Positions 62,772 through 64,000 of a stretch of DNA of 64,000 nucleotides are shown piece after piece (the first letter of the stretch is position 1; each line of letters begins with the position of its first letter). A model generated the notes under the pieces. It saw only the letters and a list, made by a program, of their open reading frames with translations, was not told the origin of the DNA and made no database searches. The stretch covers positions 4,017,501-4,081,500 of the forward strand of contig CP012809.1 in the NCBI GenBank assembly GCA_001936135.1, in the 5' to 3' direction. The position numbers and the translations under genes are program-made. The DNA comes from Saccharomycopsis fibuligera x Saccharomycopsis cf. fibuligera (taxonomy: Eukaryota > Ascomycota > Saccharomycetes > Ascoideales > Saccharomycopsidaceae).

Positions 62772-64000
62772 TCATTGAAAAAGAACACATTTTCCTCTGG
62801 CAGTGCCTCCCACTACCCAATTTTCTGTTGGATGGAAAGTGGCCACAGCTGGTACTGCTGTCACATTCGGGTCTTGCAAATGAGCAACTTGTATGCCGCT
62901 AGCTGTATAAATATCCAAAGCCTTTTTCATGTTTCCAATGACAAATTTTTCGTATCCGTCTCTTGGATTAATTTGCCATCTTGCCTTCAAGATACTAACC
63001 CACTTCCCGGTACGGCAATTGTGCTTCAAGACATGATTAGGTTTCAATGTATTGGGAATGATTTCTTTAGACTTTTTCTTGGGTTTGTATAAGTGGGTAG
63101 ACTTCCATGAAGAAGTGTCTCCCAAATTCAATATATTAATAGTGTCAGAATACCCATTGCAAACTATATCTCCACTAGAATTCCAGTCGGATATACTGAC
63201 GCTCAATCTGCTAGTAAAAGAGCCATAAGAGTGCAAGCATTCTTCCTCTTCAAATTTTTCGGACCAGGTAGATTTGCTATGTATTTTTCTCAAATCCCAA
63301 ATCTTCAAAGTGCGATCAAGTGATGCAGTAGATATCTGATAGTTTGCCCTCGGATTGATACTGAATCCTCCTATTTTTTTATCGCTCAACCTGTATAGTT
63401 GAATGTCATTGCTAGCTGGTCTTGTTCTAATATCAAACGACCCAAACTGGCCATTTAAGGTGGTAAAGAATATTAAGTTATTGTAATTTGAAGTGGTATT
63501 GGTGGAAATTTGAATATCAGATATTCCAATATCATTGCCATTGTCATCTAAAAGGCCCATGACTTCGGTCGACTTCAACGTTTTCAAATCGGTGCACCGT
63601 ATTGAATTATCATAACTCGCAGTAAAAATGTGATTTGGTGATTTTGGCTCAAATACAATTTTGCAAATTGTTTTCCCATGTAGACTGAACAGAGAAATAG
63701 CAGGATTTTTATCGGTGTCTGACCCGGGATTCCATATTCCAAGGTTTCCAAGTGTATCACCACCAACGATGATTTTCTCTTTTATTGATGGATAGAATTG
63801 AATCATTGTTAGCCTATCAGCGGTAAGCTGTATATCGTTTGGTTTAAACTTTTGGTATATCTTGAGCTTACTGAAGTCCTTTCGTAACTTGTCTACTGAT
63901 TTGTCGTTGGTAGGCTTTTTGGATATTGTTTCATAAAAGTCACCTACCGAGAAGTTATTAGCCAAATGCATGAAATTTTTCAACAAGGCCACAGAGTCAT
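62772..64000 (-). CDS. CMR1: Cmr1 WD40 DNA-damage protein, 5' end beyond window
   Basis: 408 residues of a WD-repeat protein are visible, with the frame open to the right edge (first complete codons read DSVALLKNF). The N-terminal part, about 100 residues judged from the yeast Cmr1 length (522), lies outside. Matching features are the repeats around GGDTLGNLGIW, TASYDNSIRC, TASLDRTLKIWDLRK, and the C-terminal HPTENWVVGG. Cmr1 is a histone- and DNA-binding protein that gathers at an intranuclear quality-control site after replication stress. The GTG-initiated frame at 63992 is not a real start. Confidence 0.92.
   Translation of the reverse strand, partial: DSVALLKNFMHLANNFSVGDFYETISKKPTNDKSVDKLRKDFSKLKIYQKFKPNDIQLTADRLTMIQFYPSIKEKIIVGGDTLGNLGIWNPGSDTDKNPAISLFSLHGKTICKIVFEPKSPNHIFTASYDNSIRCTDLKTLKSTEVMGLLDDNGNDIGISDIQISTNTTSNYNNLIFFTTLNGQFGSFDIRTRPASNDIQLYRLSDKKIGGFSINPRANYQISTASLDRTLKIWDLRKIHSKSTWSEKFEEEECLHSYGSFTSRLSVSISDWNSSGDIVCNGYSDTINILNLGDTSSWKSTHLYKPKKKSKEIIPNTLKPNHVLKHNCRTGKWVSILKARWQINPRDGYEKFVIGNMKKALDIYTASGIQVAHLQDPNVTAVPAVATFHPTENWVVGGTARGKCVLFQ

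Overview
The window is yeast nuclear DNA: AT-rich, mostly intronless genes on both strands, and spliceosomal introns with GTATGT-type donors and TACTAAC-type branch sites. CTG is scarce in frame. I found none in the RNR2-like gene and two (48736, 48835) in the 657-codon aldehyde dehydrogenase gene. One in-frame CTG in the Elongin C gene (5747) sits where human Elongin C has serine. This fits a CTG-clade (Candida/Lodderomyces-type) yeast that reads CUG as serine, so residues called Leu from CTG below may be Ser. The species is not determined.

Layout. 1-72 possible 3' end of a gene. 715-2235 NIPA/DUF803-like membrane protein. 2825-5212 unrecognised helical protein. 5459-5872 Elongin C. 7510-8667 ribonucleotide reductase small subunit, behind a long promoter with three ACGCGT boxes. 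9721-12042 SR-protein kinase. 12769-15477 (-) COG6. 15967-17781 dynactin p62. 18118-18993 Cdc14-type SIN protein. 19400-22264 SAT4/HAL4-like kinase, whose reading frame continues as apparently coding sequence past a TAA stop. 22427-25248 is a gene-free convergent gap rich in simple repeats. 25249-26211 (-) repeat-rich secreted protein with its likely signal peptide out of frame with the nearest ATG. 28061-29272 (-) PRS5-like PRPP synthetase. 29889-40397 the giant HECT ligase TOM1.

The right part is denser: BCD1 (-), VMA10 (five exons, the first being only the ATG), HSP78 (-) with a heat-shock element, an orphan secreted protein, an MSC7-like aldehyde dehydrogenase, SCO1 (-), a YMC-type mitochondrial carrier (-), an SMK1-type MAP kinase (-) divergent from a twin-CX9C protein, RTC3 (two exons), a three-exon RhoGEF (-), mitochondrial RRF1, GID4/VID24 (-), and CMR1 (-, cut by the right edge).

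This is ordinary core-genome content with no cluster working in one pathway. Several genes serve mitochondria (HSP78, SCO1, YMC carrier, RRF1, probably the CX9C protein). Two feed nucleotide synthesis (RNR2, PRS5), and Elongin C, TOM1 and GID4 belong to ubiquitin systems. No rRNA, tRNA, transposon or CRISPR array was seen. The best targets for follow-up are the interrupted SAT4-like C-terminus, the frame problem at the start of the secreted protein, and the VMA10 gene structure.
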